From: Nematopogon swammerdamellus
Taxonomy: Eukaryota > Arthropoda > Insecta > Lepidoptera > Adelidae
Direction: 5' to 3'
Length of the DNA: 64,000 nt
NCBI GenBank assembly: GCA_946902875.1
Contig: OX336340.1
Location: 14,151,566 to 14,215,565, forward strand
The first letter of the stretch is position 1; each line of letters begins with the position of its first letter. Below the pieces are notes generated by a model, which worked only from the letters and a program-made list of their open reading frames with translations, searched no databases and had not been told where the DNA came from. Positions 16,500 to 27,694 of the stretch are shown here, one piece after another. A program made the translations under genes and the position numbers.

Positions 16500-19400
16500 A
16501 CCATACAACCAAGTACTTTGTTAAAACTATGCTGACACTTGAGGGTAGTTGGGGTGTAAAGGTAATTGCGCAGTTACACAAGCCACCTTCAAGTCGAATT
16601 TATTTCGTAGGTATGTTTATTTATTTAATTTTACTTGACGTGATAAATTATTATAATGGTATTATTTACTACATAATTAGATTATTTTAATTGATTCCTT
16701 GCCACACATAAAATATTCAACATAATAAACATGAATGACTCACCATAGCATCTTACTTTGGTATGTATTTGCACTAGGGCGTAAAGGACATAAAATAATA
16801 AAAAGAGATACGTACCGTTGCGGAAAGGACATTTATACATTTTATAAAATTACATCACTGCTATTTAAGGTAAACTAAGATTTACACCAATTCTACAAGT
16901 TTAAAAGTCCATTACGACCAATTTTTTAAATGTTTTTCAGTTTAGACCATACCGAAAGTTGGGGTGTAAACGACACAATTATTCGAATATCGAAACTTCA
17001 AATATACAACTCGGTAGAGAAAAAAAAACTAAGCAAAACTGTATTAACATCACATTTTCGTGATTTTGCCCTTTACGCCTATTGAGATTCAGTACGGCGA
17101 TATTATTATGTATATAGGAAAACGTTTCAAATATTCATCCAATTTTAAACGGCAAACTTGGGCAATGTTGTCAAGCGTTTATATCTCTCAGCAGGCGCTA
17201 GCGTTGGCTGGCGCGCGCGCCGCCGCGCCGCCGCCCCGCGCTGGATGGATGGAAGCGGCAGCGCAGCGCACACGCAACACATGATTGATGCGTTTGACAT
17301 GGCCGCGCGCGGCACGCCGCCGCCGCCCGCCGCCGCGCCGCCGCCGCTGCCGCAGATGAGATGCCGGACCGTTTTCTCACTGAACCTTGACATTGGATAT
17401 TGTTTTATGCATTTATAACGTGTAATTTGAAGAGCCACGTTAAAGTGAAGAATATTTGATGGATGAACCGTGTGTGACGTGTATGGGAGATGTGTGTACA
17501 GCTTGTACTTCGTTCTAATGGTAATTAATAATGGAAGATTTGTTACCAATAGTTATTTTATTCAAAGTGAGATAGCTTAATCAAGCAATTTGAAAAAAAA
17601 AAAAATATTGTATGTAAATATACTTTATTGTACACACAAATGTAACAAGAAATATTATGAATACAAAAGGCGAGCTTAATGCCATACATAAGGCACTTAT
17701 TCCAGCTGACCTTTGGGATGTGATAGAGGTGTACGTAGGGATATCTGAGAAAGTAAACAAACAATTCATATACTACATAAATACTCACATAACATACATA
17801 CATACATCAGAAATAAGTAATGACGTAATATTTTTACGGATAACTTTGAGGACGAATTACCTAATATTAAGTGGTGATTGGATAACAAGTCTCCCTCGGT
17901 GATATAACTGAGCTAGTGTTCGTTGAATTTATTGACAATAAAAATAGTTCTGAATCTGTTATATTATCCTAATGTCACAACATTTTAAAATAAGAGCTAC
18001 ATAATGTAAGTACAACATGACTGTACACATATAGGTAAGTACTTATTATTTTTATTTAATTTGATTTTTTCATACTTTTAAGTGCATATATAATGTAAAA
18101 AATAAATAATTTTTTTCCGATTAAATATGTTGTGATGTGGACTTTTTTGTGTTAGTTAGAGGCCACTCTTCAGAACCCTTGCGTTTGTTATGATTTTCAA
18201 ATAAATGACAACGCCACACACGAATATCTATTTAGTTTGCAAAGCGCGCAACTCCTTGTTCGAGCGGAATTAGCATGTAAATGTGCTATTCGGTCTAATT
18301 AGGCTTTGCCTTCAGTCTAGTGCTTGTGCGAAGTCTAGAATATATTCCGAGCACGTGCTCGCTGTTTCTCTACCATTGTAGGCTTGTGCTACCTGTCTTT
18401 GGGAGCTTTCTTTACATAGAAATACCAGGTAAGTTGGACTGTACTGGACACTTGCTGGCATGCATTTATGTTGGAGCATTGCATGAAAAAAATATAATTT
18501 GTGACTCATATAATAAAGACAAATTACACAAACAAATACGGAACCTAGAGAACTAGGTACGATTACTGGAGCAAGACACAGAAATAAGCGGAGAGAATTT
18601 CGTATCTATAGTGAGTGAGACAAAGCTAACAATCGCTGAAATTCGTCAGTAGCCGTTACTGAATAGAGACACAGGACAGTGGACATACTCGAATGACTCC
18701 AATAAACTAGCAGGACACGAAACGGTATTTCCTCATAAAAGCGGAGTGATTTAAATACCTCTTTATGTACGAGCATTGACTTTCAAATGAGCACCACGGA
18801 TGGACCTCAGCCCCGCAACCCCCTCCGCGGCCCACGCCGTCCCCGCCTCCGCCGCGCAGGCGTCGAGGCGATGCCCCGTCCTGTCCCGAGCCGGTCGTAA
18901 GCTTAGTCTTTTATCTCCATGCTGATTTCATGGTTTTGCATTAGAATTAGCTCGCATTCTCGTGTTAGCACTTCGCAGAACTTTCACGTAGGCAGACGGC
19001 GTCGTCGGTGTATGTGTGTGGATCATCATAAGTGATTTACATTTGAGATGTGTCGCGCGCCTGCGGCGGCGGCGCGGCGCTGCCATGCCGCCCCGCGGAC
19101 AGCGATCTTTGTGCATTATTTACGGTAATTGTTTGGAGAGCGACGCGAGCGCGCATGTTGCGGAATGCATCGCATTCGCATGTTGTTGGAGGCACTTCGT
19201 ACTTTGTGCGTGTCGCCACTTAACTTGCAGGCTTCATCTCCGCGGCCGACTCGACGAACCGCGACCGACTATCTAGATAAGACGCAATCGGTAAACAAGC
19301 GTGCGCCGAGATCCCGAGCCGAGCGCGCGCGCTCGGACACGGACCCGATGCACATTTCCTCGTACCGTATTCGAGGATCATTGAATCCATTTTTAATGTA

Positions 19401-20990
19401 GCTAGTACCTAGGTCGCTTCATTTTCGTTCTATTATAATACTTTATATATTACAAGCCGCCTCGCACGGCAATTAAAATAATCATACAAAAAATTCGCTC
19501 GTAGAACGTAAACCGTGCGCGGCGCAGCGTACAAAATTTTGAGATCGAGATTATGATTTGCCTAAAAAAAAAGTAAGCTAGTCGGTTGCGTGCCATAAAC
19601 TTTACAACTACCGGTAGAGCTCCGCTCAACTCTACATGATCATCCCCGTTTGCATATATTTTGTGCCGTCTTTCAATTACATAAAACGTGAAAAATAGCG
19701 GATCCGCCGCCGTCGTCGTCGCCCGCACTCACCGCGGAAGCGCTGATACAAATTTCACTTTTGACGGGCGATGGCTTACAAAGATAATATTGGGAGGCAA
19801 ATATTGACCGATTAGACCGCGTTCGACTCGTAATAATTACAGTGGCCACGGCGCCGCCCGCGCCGCCGCCGGAGCGCGACACAACTGTAGATAATTTCGT
19901 GATGAGTCTTTGCTAATTTCAGGTGTAATTTACCTGAGCGCGGTTTTCGATTAGTCACGGTGCCCTCACACATCTTAAGGAAGAATTTGTGGTTATGATA
20001 TGAAATAAATATTGATGTATTCGCTCCGTAACGGCAGATCATGAAAAAATAAACAAATTTATGGTGCGTGTAATAACGCTTCATGCATAACGATGTGAAA
20101 TCAACTAACCGACTTTAACTGCGTACAGCACCTTTTCTCGCACTCGGACTTCAAATGGTACTATATTGGGACCAAAGACCTATGTAAAGTTATTTGAGTT
20201 CGCACTTGACAGTACAGAAGTGGTCGAATATTACAATAATGATGATGGATGACGCATGACGATGATTCAGACTCAGATATTTATTTCACCATAAAGAACA
20301 CACAACAATAACAATTTTTCATTGAGACATATGCATATTCGTATGGTTCGTCATCATTTTTTTTGTCATAATTTTTTTTTTATGTAAGCGGAGAACGCGG
20401 ACGCGGAGAAGTCGGATCGTCCATCGTAGGCCGGACCGGACGACGTTTGCAGACACTGAGGTATGTCGATACTGTGATACTTCGAATTATTATACATTCC
20501 CCTATATCGACATATAAGCGTAAGCATACATGCATACATACATATCACACACGCTGAATCCCGACAATCGGGGTAAGCAGAGTAATCGGTGTTGTGCTGC
20601 AAGAACTCTGGTAAATTACAGCGTAAGCACATTTTTGTAAACTGTGTAAAGCTTTGAAGAAAGCCTTGCAACAAAACGCGAAATAAGGAACACTGAAACG
20701 ACTAAGTATGAAGATAACTATTAAGTACCTAGCAAGTAACGCACGAAAACAGTTACCTACTGCATGACTTTGGAAGGATCGTGCCATGGTGACAGGTGGC
20801 TAGCATGTCGCACTTTAGCACGACATCTTGTCCTTATTCCTTGGTCGTTTTTACCACATTACACGGTGGGAGATGAAGTGAAACTATTCTTTTTAGGTAC
20901 CGCTATAAGGGGTTAATTTAGGAAAGTTAAAAAACATTTTTATGAAAAACGCCTACTAAGCACGTACACGCTTTATATATATTTTTATTA
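16500..20990. other. Gene-free stretch with GC-rich islands
   Basis: Mostly AT-rich. CpG- and GCC-rich islands occur at about 17200-17380, 18790-18900, 19050-19350 and 19840-19890. They resemble promoter or 5' exon DNA and lie upstream of the BTB zinc-finger gene at 24751, so they could hold its untranslated first exon(s). I could not define an exon, and the open frames in the islands are compositional. Confidence 0.35.
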
Positions 20991-21004
20991 GAAAAACCCA
21001 AAGC

Positions 21005-21060
21005 GAAAATCATTGGTAAAAATACATCCCGGCCAGGATGTATTTTTTCCAATGATTTTC
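21005..21060. repeat. Short foldback (about 25-bp arms)
   Basis: Arms with GAAAATCATTGG and ATACATCC are inverted around a CGGCC centre; nearly perfect palindrome. Confidence 0.8.
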
Positions 21061-21373
21061 ACGACAATAATAAGCTCCGTAGCCACGGCCGGCGATAACG
21101 TCGTTTTATTGCACATAGATAGATAGGTGGTGCTTTTATATTAATTTTGTGTATTTTAATATTGTTAGTCATATAGAATTAATGTAAAAATATATTTTTA
21201 ATCCTGTCTTGTACATAGAATGTGAAAATAAAGAGATAATAATTCTAAACATGATTAGTTAATATCCTGCATGAAATGCTCATCATGAAATCATATCTCA
21301 GAAGGTAGAGATATGTTAGAGAGAAAAAGCTGCCATTAGCGAATATTATGTACAAGCAAACGCAGCGTGTGAC

Positions 21374-21520
21374 GCCCCCCGGCCCGGCTAGATGGACAGA
21401 CAACCTAAATTAAAAGGTAGCCAGGGGTGGATGAGAAGAGCGGAAGGCCGCGTGTGGTGGCGTGCCTTGGGAGAGGCCTATGTCTAGCAGTGGACTGATA
21501 CGGGCTGATGATGATGCAAT
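21374..21520 (+). mobile_element. 3' end of an RTE-type LINE
   Basis: Carries the typical 3' terminal coding remnant, reading WWRALGEAY then QWTDTG in one frame with an internal stop, followed by a short GATGATGAT tail. Only the last 150 bp remain, as in most LINE insertions. Confidence 0.65.
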
Positions 21521-22562
21521 GTGGACCATGGTTTGTCAAAATTTGTTTAATTTTGACAGAAGGCAAGACAATTCAACATAATTTCTGAAATATAATTTTA
21601 TTAGCCAGCTTTGGCATAATCACTTCTAATGCTGTCTGTAGTTTTGTAATGTTTCGGTAGTCGAGTAACTTAATAGAAATCTCTTTCTAATGCTTTCTTT
21701 TCTACCGCGACCAGAGTCTGGTTAGCATTCTCAAAGGTACTCATAAATCTGTGCTTCGCGAGTTAGTGTTAACTGCGTTAAATCAAGGCTGGTGTGGTAC
21801 CTACAAGTGGTTCCGTTTCTAGGTGAGTATTGTTTAACGCAATCAGCGCCACGGAAAGTACAGTTTTTTCTTGTTTGATCGGATCTGTTTGCCCAGTCCA
21901 CTTTCTATGATGCTTGCTCTTCAAACGTCGACCCGTCGACTGCGCCGGCTGTGCGGCGGCGGAGGTGGTCTCCGTGTACACAGCCAATTTTGTCCAAGCA
22001 CTGCCACTTACCCGTTCTGGGCGGATGCACCGGTACAGTAGCCTACAGCGGAAACTTTACAAAGTGAACGTATCACAAAAAGAGAAAACCTTAGGCATTG
22101 ACCTAATCATTTATATTATCAATGAGGAACATTAATGGGATAAAAGAAGAATCAAAATATTTTTGAATTTAGTTAGCGATGACGAACGACGCTGGTCAAT
22201 AAGTGATCGTGTAAACCACAACGGCATCCGACTGGAGGTTCCTAGAAGCGGTAGAGGCGTGATGTGTTTGTCTATCCGGATTGGAAGAGCAAATATAGCC
22301 AAAATCACGTTTGGTAGTTGGAAAAGTGAATGTTTTACATCTCAGCAAACTTAATTTTTTTCTTGTTCACGAGGCAACATCGGACACAATTCTTGGTTGG
22401 AAAATGTATATTGCGGCGTAGGCAAGCAGAATGAAATGGTTCAACATTAGATATTCGCCTTGAAGATAATATGTGATATCTTCAACGTCTAACATTAAAG
22501 AGTTTAAACACATAATGTTTCATTGCTACCTAAGAGGTAACTCGTTCGCTGTGTACTCCTTT

Positions 22563-24393
22563 TTAACCCCCGACGAAAAAACGGAGGGGTGTTATAAGTT
22601 TGACGTGTGTGTGTGTGTGTGTGTGTGTGTCTGTCTGTGGCATCGTAGCTCCCAAACGGATGGACCGATTTGGATGCGGTTTTTTTTATTAGGTAGCTTG
22701 TTAAATCGGGATGGTTCTTAGCTATGTTTGTAATCAAGTAATAAAGTAATTAAGTAATAAAAAAAATAATTATCTTAAAAAGTGGACCAATTTGCATGCG
22801 GTTTTTTTTAAAAAGCTTGAAATAAAAGTTAAATTACAAATTTAAAAAACCCCCGACTGTAAAAAAACCCCCAAAGTAAGTAAACGGAAATTATTTTTTA
22901 TTTGTAATTTAACTTTTATAGTTAGAACGTTGCGTCGTCGCCTACAATTTCTTGTTTTTCGTCGTCGTCTCGTTTTTTGTGTAGATTTAAACACCGCTCT
23001 AACCAGCCCGATAGTCCAGTAATTGAATGACATTTTTTGTTACAATTTTTTAGCCGAACTTTGTGGGTGTCAAAGTATTAGATGTCCTATTATAGTGGAA
23101 AGGAACCGTTAATAATGTTATTAATTATTTAGCATTACCTTACATTACACGTTGGAGTTGTAACTAACCTACTTAGAAAAAAAAAATATAAATAAAATGT
23201 TTTGAATAAGTACACCTATGTCGGTTTGAATATTTTGCACTAAATAAAAGTTATTTTTAATTCAAAAATTATTTATGATTAGCTTTTGCCAGCGGCTCTG
23301 CTCGTGTGTTTTCTTTTTTTTTTGTCAGAAACCTTCGCGGTCGCGCACAGCGACCCAACAAAGTTTCATCTTAATCTGATGAAGGGTATAGAAGACGAAC
23401 GAATTAACGAAGAAATATTCATTATTACAAGCTTTTTACGAACTTTTATTTCACTTTTTTTATGGAAACTGACACGGTTGGCTACATCACCTACAAAATC
23501 CGTGATGTCAGCCCATAACACCGGGAGAACTAGGTGTCATGTCAGTGCTTCCCTTCATTTCATGTCGTATTCACTTGTTATCCTGCAACTGAAATTTAAA
23601 CCAGTGTGGAACCGATTGGAAACCGAGTGGAACCGAACCGAGACAGCTCGCGCGTGACGCGACTTCCGGCCGGTCTCTCGTAACGATGATACCAACACAA
23701 TTGGGAATACATATGTAAATACATTTATTATCTTACCAAAATAAGATTTTTTTTCTTTTCCTTCCTAACAAATAAAGTACGAAATCAGTAAGCGCCGATT
23801 TTCTATGTTCACTTATAAGTCGAGGACTTCTGACTCAATTCATATGGCGTTTTTACTGACATATTCTGACACATCTATGTAACTAAGGACGGTTAAGTGA
23901 TATTTTACCGCGAAGCGAAGACGCGGGGAAAACCAAATTACAACAATAATATATATAACTTGAATTCTAAATTAAATTTCAAATTTAAAAAACTCCCGAC
24001 CCTTAAAAGTCAAAAATAATTTCCGGTGGACCGCTAAGTAAATTCCCGCGCTGCTCTGAGTTTTATATTTTATTTACTTAGCGCTCTCCAGACTTCTTTA
24101 AGTAAGTAAACGGAAATTATTTTTGACGATTTAAGGGTGTTTTTTTAAATTAATAAAAAATTGGTAGATAATTTTTTTTATTAAAATTATCTTAATCTTA
24201 ATCAAGTAATTATATTATTATTTATAATTATTTGATTACAACCCTAGCTTACAACCATCCCGATTAAACCAAATTTCCAATAAAAAAAAACATCCAAATC
24301 GGTCTATCGGTTTGGGAGCGACGATGCCCCAGACAGTCACACCCATACACACGCACACACGTTAAACTCATACACCCCTCTTTGTGGGGGTTA
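22563..24393. repeat. Inverted pair of CCCCCGAC-type repeats, possibly one element
   Basis: The segment from 22563, starting at ACCCCCGACG with a (GT)n tract at about 22604-22630 and CCAAACGGATGGACCGATTT, is repeated in reverse complement at about 24225-24393. Between them are two more inverted CCCGAC-containing pieces (about 22848 and 23990). This fits either two insertions or one non-autonomous element of 1.8 kb with ends of about 170 bp. Confidence 0.5.
23466..23585 (-). mobile_element. SINE 3' fragment (tRNA/5S family)
   Basis: Reverse complement of the 3' half of the SINE described at 37262-37609, including GGGCTGACATCACGG and the GTGTCAGTTTCCATAA end. Confidence 0.75.
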
Positions 24394-24750
24394 AAAGGGA
24401 TAGAGCTAAAAAAATAATTTGGAAAAAAATACAAATAATTATTATGTAGGTAGTTATGTTAGTAATACGTACTTAATTAAATTAGAAATTTTGAAACGAA
24501 GTCTCTTTTTAAATTGTATTGGTGCTATTTAGAAAGGACCTATTCAATTAGGTAGATAGGTAGATATGAATGGCAGCATCACCAGCTCCGCTATACCCGC
24601 CCAAGACAGTGTTTCTCTTGTTTTGACTAGAGGTTGATTCTACAGTGTTTGCACTAGTTTGCATTGTCGTCGATTGCCTTACGGTTACTTGAGGTGGGGT
24701 GAGAGTTGAGTGAGAGTAGCGTGTGGTGCAGAAGTGAATGTTGGTTGCAG

Positions 24751-24873
24751 ATGGAAGGAGCGATGCGCGAGTGTCTGGCGCAGGGCGCGTGGTGCGACGT
24801 GCGGCTCGCGTGCGGCGGACGCGAGTTCCGTGCGCACCGCGTCGTTCTCTCCAGCGTCAGTCCCTTCCTTCGG
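24751..24873 (+). CDS. BTB-C2H2 zinc-finger protein, coding exon 1
   Basis: 41 codons starting at ATG, ending in a clean GGGTAACT donor. The ATG follows directly after a TTGGTTGCAG acceptor-like sequence, so an untranslated exon may lie upstream. The product is the first half of a BTB/POZ domain (WCDVRLACGGREFRAHRVVL). With six further exons it forms an 870-residue protein (2613 bases in all, divisible by three). BTB-ZF proteins are nuclear transcription regulators that dimerise through the BTB domain. I cannot name the orthologue. Confidence 0.85.
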
Positions 24874-25020
24874 GTAACTATCTACATCTTCATACATGCA
24901 CATCCTAATCACTTTGTCATACTCATTTACTGAGACACTATTAGAACCAGCGTTTACAAGTGTACAATTATATGCTGCCTGCGGGATTCATTGAGATTTA
25001 CAATATTTTTTTTTTCGTAG

Positions 25021-26535
25021 GTGTTGCTGCAGTCTCGCCCGGACGAGGACATCCCGACTACAATCGTGATGCCGGAGGTCGAGGTGGAGGCGATGTCGGC
25101 CGTGCTGCACTACATCTACAACGGCGAGGTGTCGGTACCGACACATCTCCTGGATGCGTTTTTCACCATCGTCAAAACTCTGCAGATCTGCGTCGATAAG
25201 AAGGCTTTGATTAGGTTCAGGGAGAAAATAGAAGATTTCGACACCAAGATCCTAGACGTTGAAGTGTTTAAGAAGGCCATCACAACGAGGTTAATGCCGG
25301 CTCTGAAGAATTTGAACGATACGGGCGTCTCGATAACAACCTCAAAGAATACGGCAGGAGTCGTCGAAAATAAACAGCTCGACCTCGAGCACGTCATAAA
25401 GGGGGATAGAATATGTAAGAGTGTGTCCCCGTACCGTACCGAAGTCGGCTACAGATTGCGTCCAGAGGTCCGTTTGATTTCGCAAACCGAGAAACGGCAG
25501 AGACAGGAGTCGACGACGGTCGCACGTGTACTCGATCCGGGCCGCGATCGGCAGAGAGTTTCGCCTGAACGTGACTCGCCTCCGCACCACCGCCGCCGCC
25601 CTCCAACGCCACGCCGCCGTACTAACGGGCCTGCGACGTGCGTGTCGACAATTACAAACGACGACAATCTCGATCGGAAATCTTCGCCTGTGACGAATGA
25701 TACCCTGTCAGGGTGGCAGACGACATTGCCGGCAGATTCAGCGGAGATTCTGAGCGGCGCGAGCTCGACGAGCCGCCCGTTACATCAAACAGATAGCGAG
25801 ACGGGTACGACGGACCATCGAAAGAGACCGGAATACACCAAAAACTTAGTACCAAATATTACTTTTAGGAATACTAACCGTCTGCCGGCAGGAAACGTGA
25901 CGGACTTCAATCCCGCCGCGAGATTACACGTCGTTGACAACTGGAGAGACGGAAATATTATAGATCCCAGGACAAGTCTGAGCGCTGGAGCCGACTCTGT
26001 ACGGAAGCCGGCAGTGCTTCGTCCTGTGCCGACACTGTTGCCAATAGCTCCGATGTACAACCTTCCGCCGCCTCCTCCTGCGCCGATGGTCGAGCACGGC
26101 GGGTACTTCCGACCGCCACCCGATTTGTTGGATCTGTCGTCCGCCCATCTGGCTAGGCTCAATCTCCTTAGAGCTTCTTCGTCGGACGAAACGAGAATGA
26201 CACTTCTTTCCACACATCTGAACGGGTATACGGTCGCCCGTTCTCTCCAGTGCAACCCGTTCAATTCTACATACCCGAGTAGGCTGTATACGACGAATGA
26301 GGATCCGACAAGACTCTCCGACAGCTTCGCGGAGGGAGAACGGATGATGGAGGAGGTCGAGCGCGACAGAACGCGGATGAGAAAAACTGCATACAATAAG
26401 GTGTTGGCGAGCCCGTGGTGTCCGCGCCTTCCTCCGACCTACCGGCCTCCGCCTCCCCTACATCCACCGCAGCGTTGCGCTCACAGGACACTTCCGCATC
26501 CTTCACAACTCAATCCGCCGTCAACAGGTTCAGAG
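25021..26535 (+). CDS. BTB-C2H2 zinc-finger protein, coding exon 2
   Basis: 505 codons in phase 0 between an ATTTTTTTTTTCGTAG acceptor and a GTATGA donor. It completes the BTB domain (LLQSRPDEDIPTTIVMPEVE, AMSAVLHYIYNGEVSVP). The remaining 400 residues or so are a low-complexity linker rich in Arg, Pro, Ser and Thr with proline runs (PPPPPAP, RPPPPLHPP) and no zinc finger. Such linkers in BTB-ZF proteins are usually disordered. The long opposite-strand frames here are shadows. Confidence 0.88.
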
Positions 26536-26738
26536 GTATGATCGGAGACAGTTTAAACGAGATTTTTTATATATTATAGTTTTTAGTTAATTTTCTATTT
26601 AGTACCTATTTTTGCTGTTGAATGAATAAATTCATATAATAAGAACATATAGTTCGGTCAAGTCACTAACAAACTGGCACTATTGTAAAATTATTGTAAT
26701 AGGGGGCTCGATGTCAACCTTCGAATTTGTCTGAACAG

Positions 26739-27008
26739 ATGAAGGAACAGCTGTTAGCCTCGCGTTCGCTTGTGCTTGACGACTGCGCCGAGAAGTTAAG
26801 CTCGAACGACGACAACAACAACGTACGAGAGGTTTCTTCATCCCCCGCTCCCGCGCCGTCCACTCCGCCCCTCGCTCCAGAGCCGCCCCTCGCTCCAGAG
26901 CCGCCCCACTCCGCCGCCGCCGTCGCTGTTACTCCTCACTCTATCGACATCATTATCGGCAAGGACTCCGCCAGTGGACAGGCCATGAGATGCGCCACAT
27001 GCGATAAG
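26739..27008 (+). CDS. BTB-C2H2 zinc-finger protein, coding exon 3
   Basis: 90 codons between a TTGTCTGAACAG acceptor and a GTGCGTAA donor, phase 0 at both ends. Acidic and Pro-rich, with the repeat APEPPLAPEPP. The last codons (MRCATCDK) give the first Cys pair of zinc finger 1, completed by exon 4. Confidence 0.83.
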
Positions 27009-27461
27009 GTGCGTAACTGATTTTTTTATATCACCGCATTCCGTTACAAAATAACGTTTCGGCTGGCATCCGCTCGACATTACGTTGGGTATAAACCGCA
27101 ATACAACGTTCGAGGCGAATGAGACTTGCTACAGTCGATTATTTTTATTAGGGTACCTATATACTTACGGCAAAATAAAATTATAAAACATCATTTTACT
27201 CTCCTTACGGTATATGTACAATCGTCGAATATTCAAGTTTCCGATCGGAAGTTATCAGCCTAAATTATAATAATATTGGACTTTATGCCACTTATTGATA
27301 ATGGCGGACTTATGAAATTTCTTCTAGTCAACAAAATAAATTTGTACACTCACGAAAGAGCCGTGATTATAGCGGAGCTACTCATTGATGTACATTAGAT
27401 ATGTGTGTCTTGCTCTCCGCTGCCTAGCAAGATGTTTGTACATGAAGGGGTTGTGGTGTAG

Positions 27462-27694
27462 GTGTTCACGTGTCGCGGGACGCTGGCGACGCACGTGCGC
27501 GCGCACGCGGCGGCCGCGGCGGGAGGCGCACGGCACACGTGCGCGGAGTGCGGGAAGAGTTTCTCGCAGCTGCGCAACTACAAGTACCACGTGAGCGTGC
27601 ACCGCGGCACCCGCGAGTTCGCCGCCACCTGCAACGTGTGCGGCAAGTATTTCAACGACCGCGGCTACCTCAGCAGCCACATGAAGATACACAG
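27462..27694 (+). CDS. BTB-C2H2 zinc-finger protein, coding exon 4
   Basis: 233 bases after a TTGTGGTGTAG acceptor, ending at AG before GTCAGT (phase 2). It completes finger 1 (VFTCRGTLATHVRAH) and encodes finger 2 (CAECGKSFSQLRNYKYHVSVH) and finger 3 (CNVCGKYFNDRGYLSSHMKIH). The 3' part of this exon, from 27570, is the first unit of the 149-bp array that follows. Confidence 0.85.

Noticed and set aside
17145..17549. 134-codon minus-strand frame in GC-rich island
   Set aside because: Ala/Arg/Gly composition due to GCC repeats; no domain and no splice support.
18798..18900. Possible coding first exon of the BTB gene starting MDLSPATPSAA
   Set aside because: The nearest GTAAGC donor gives a phase that does not fit the exon at 24751.
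25785..26396. 203-codon antisense frame
   Set aside because: Shadow of the long BTB-ZF exon 2, whose own frame has splice sites and domain continuity.
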